Source: UBA6059 sp965227155
GTDB lineage: Bacteria > Bacteroidota > Bacteroidia > Cytophagales > Cyclobacteriaceae
Direction: 5' to 3'
DNA length: 64,000 nucleotides
Assembly (NCBI GenBank): GCA_965227155.1
Contig: OZ245731.1
Span: 2,976,001-3,040,000 of the forward strand
Position numbers and translations under genes: made by a program. The notes below the pieces were generated by a model. It was given only the letters and a program-made list of their open reading frames with translations. It ran no database searches and was not told where the DNA came from. Positions 63,500 through 64,000 of this stretch are shown piece after piece. Within the stretch, counting starts at the first letter, position 1. Every line of letters begins with the position of its first letter.

Positions 63500-64000
63500 G
63501 TGCCACACCGAGAGATTATTTGGAATTGCACCTGGTGGTATTGGCCTGGGGTTTTACGGCCATATTTGGCTTATTGATCTCTGTGCCTGCTTTAGAAGTA
63601 GTGCTCTACAGGACACTGGTTGCTTCACTTGGGCTCTTGGTTTTACTTTTATTTCGGAAAAGCAATTTTGCCATTGGCCGCCGTGAGATATTGAAGATAG
63701 CCGGAACAGGATTGCTCATTGGGCTGCATTGGGTTATGTTTTTTGGATCGGCGCGGCTTTCTACAGCTTCGATCAGCCTCGCCGCTATGGCTACCACCTC
63801 ACTATGGACTACCCTGTTGGAACCATTGATGACAGAGCATAAAAAGATCAAATGGTATGAATTGGTGCTGGGCATTATGGCTGTAGTGGGGATGGTGATC
63901 ATTTTCAATGTAGAATTTCGATTTGCCTGGGGCTTGATTGCAGGTATTGGGGCAGCCATATTATCAGCTGTCTTTACCATTTTAAATGCAGGGCTGGTAA
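63496..64000 (+). CDS. EamA-family (DMT) transporter, N-terminal part
   Basis: The frame is open to the right edge, so 168 residues are visible. The ATG at 63496 overlaps the lptG-like stop (ATGA). Five helices are seen (for example LELHLVVLAWGFTAIFGLLI and IAGTGLLIGLHWVMFFGSA), with the EamA-type loop YRTLVASLGLL and SISLAAMATTSLWTTLLEP. The substrate is unknown for this family. Confidence 0.85.
   Translation, partial: MSATPRDYLELHLVVLAWGFTAIFGLLISVPALEVVLYRTLVASLGLLVLLLFRKSNFAIGRREILKIAGTGLLIGLHWVMFFGSARLSTASISLAAMATTSLWTTLLEPLMTEHKKIKWYELVLGIMAVVGMVIIFNVEFRFAWGLIAGIGAAILSAVFTILNAGLV

Overview
The window looks like a chromosomal segment of a Bacteroidota, most likely a marine or soil Cytophagales. 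I infer this from the type III glutamine synthetase, the ArgF'-type transcarbamylase, the Na+-NQR operon, a DnaE with a fused N-terminal proofreading exonuclease, BACON and GLUG lipoproteins, a C-terminal type IX secretion (T9SS) sorting domain, and several TAnnTTTG boxes (the Bacteroidota -7 element). I cannot name the genus. I see no IS element, integrase, tRNA, rRNA or CRISPR array.

Layout. 0-2.7 kb: argD (cut by the window edge)-argC-argJ. 2.7-9.6 kb: an unknown secreted protein, glnA type III and adenine deaminase on the minus strand, then a tiny lipoprotein, cmk and ispH. 9.6-14.3 kb: nqrABCDE, with a one-base frameshift in nqrB and no nqrF, then a DUF502 membrane protein. 15.0-22.2 kb: a second arginine operon (GNAT-argG-argC-argF'-argB-argE-argH). 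It is preceded by a promoter, a 23-codon leader ORF carrying three consecutive Arg codons, and stem-loops. 22.2-24.8 kb: metZ and a lipoprotein sulfatase on the minus strand. 24.9-26.2 kb: a rhodanese and a Xre/RES toxin-antitoxin pair. 26.2-38.7 kb: yceI, addA-addB-like recombination nucleases, an XRE membrane regulator, trxA and dnaE.

38.8-43.8 kb is visibly AT-richer. It holds two unknown membrane-anchored proteins, a 46-residue lipoprotein, a TPR sensor kinase and a LytTR response regulator. 43.9-58.6 kb is one closely packed run of envelope genes: two LPP20-like secreted proteins, an M48-type metallopeptidase with TPRs, two paralogous BACON lipoproteins with different C-terminal modules, and a 2740-residue FG-GAP/cadherin protein with a T9SS signal. 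58.6-64 kb: an antitoxin-like orphan, then a minus-strand GT2-sigma-rsmG operon divergent from tgt-lptG-EamA.

How the genes work together. Between them the two arginine clusters hold all the arg genes seen here: the second operon lacks argD, which the first supplies. The transcarbamylase has Ala at the residue that decides acetyl- versus succinyl-ornithine, which suggests an N-succinyl route, yet ArgJ belongs to the N-acetyl route. The most novel signal is the Arg-codon leader ORF with mutually exclusive RNA helices in front of the arg operon, which reads as an arginine attenuator. The kinase/regulator pair next to the six-gene envelope run suggests a sensed and regulated surface-adhesion locus, although that link is inference.
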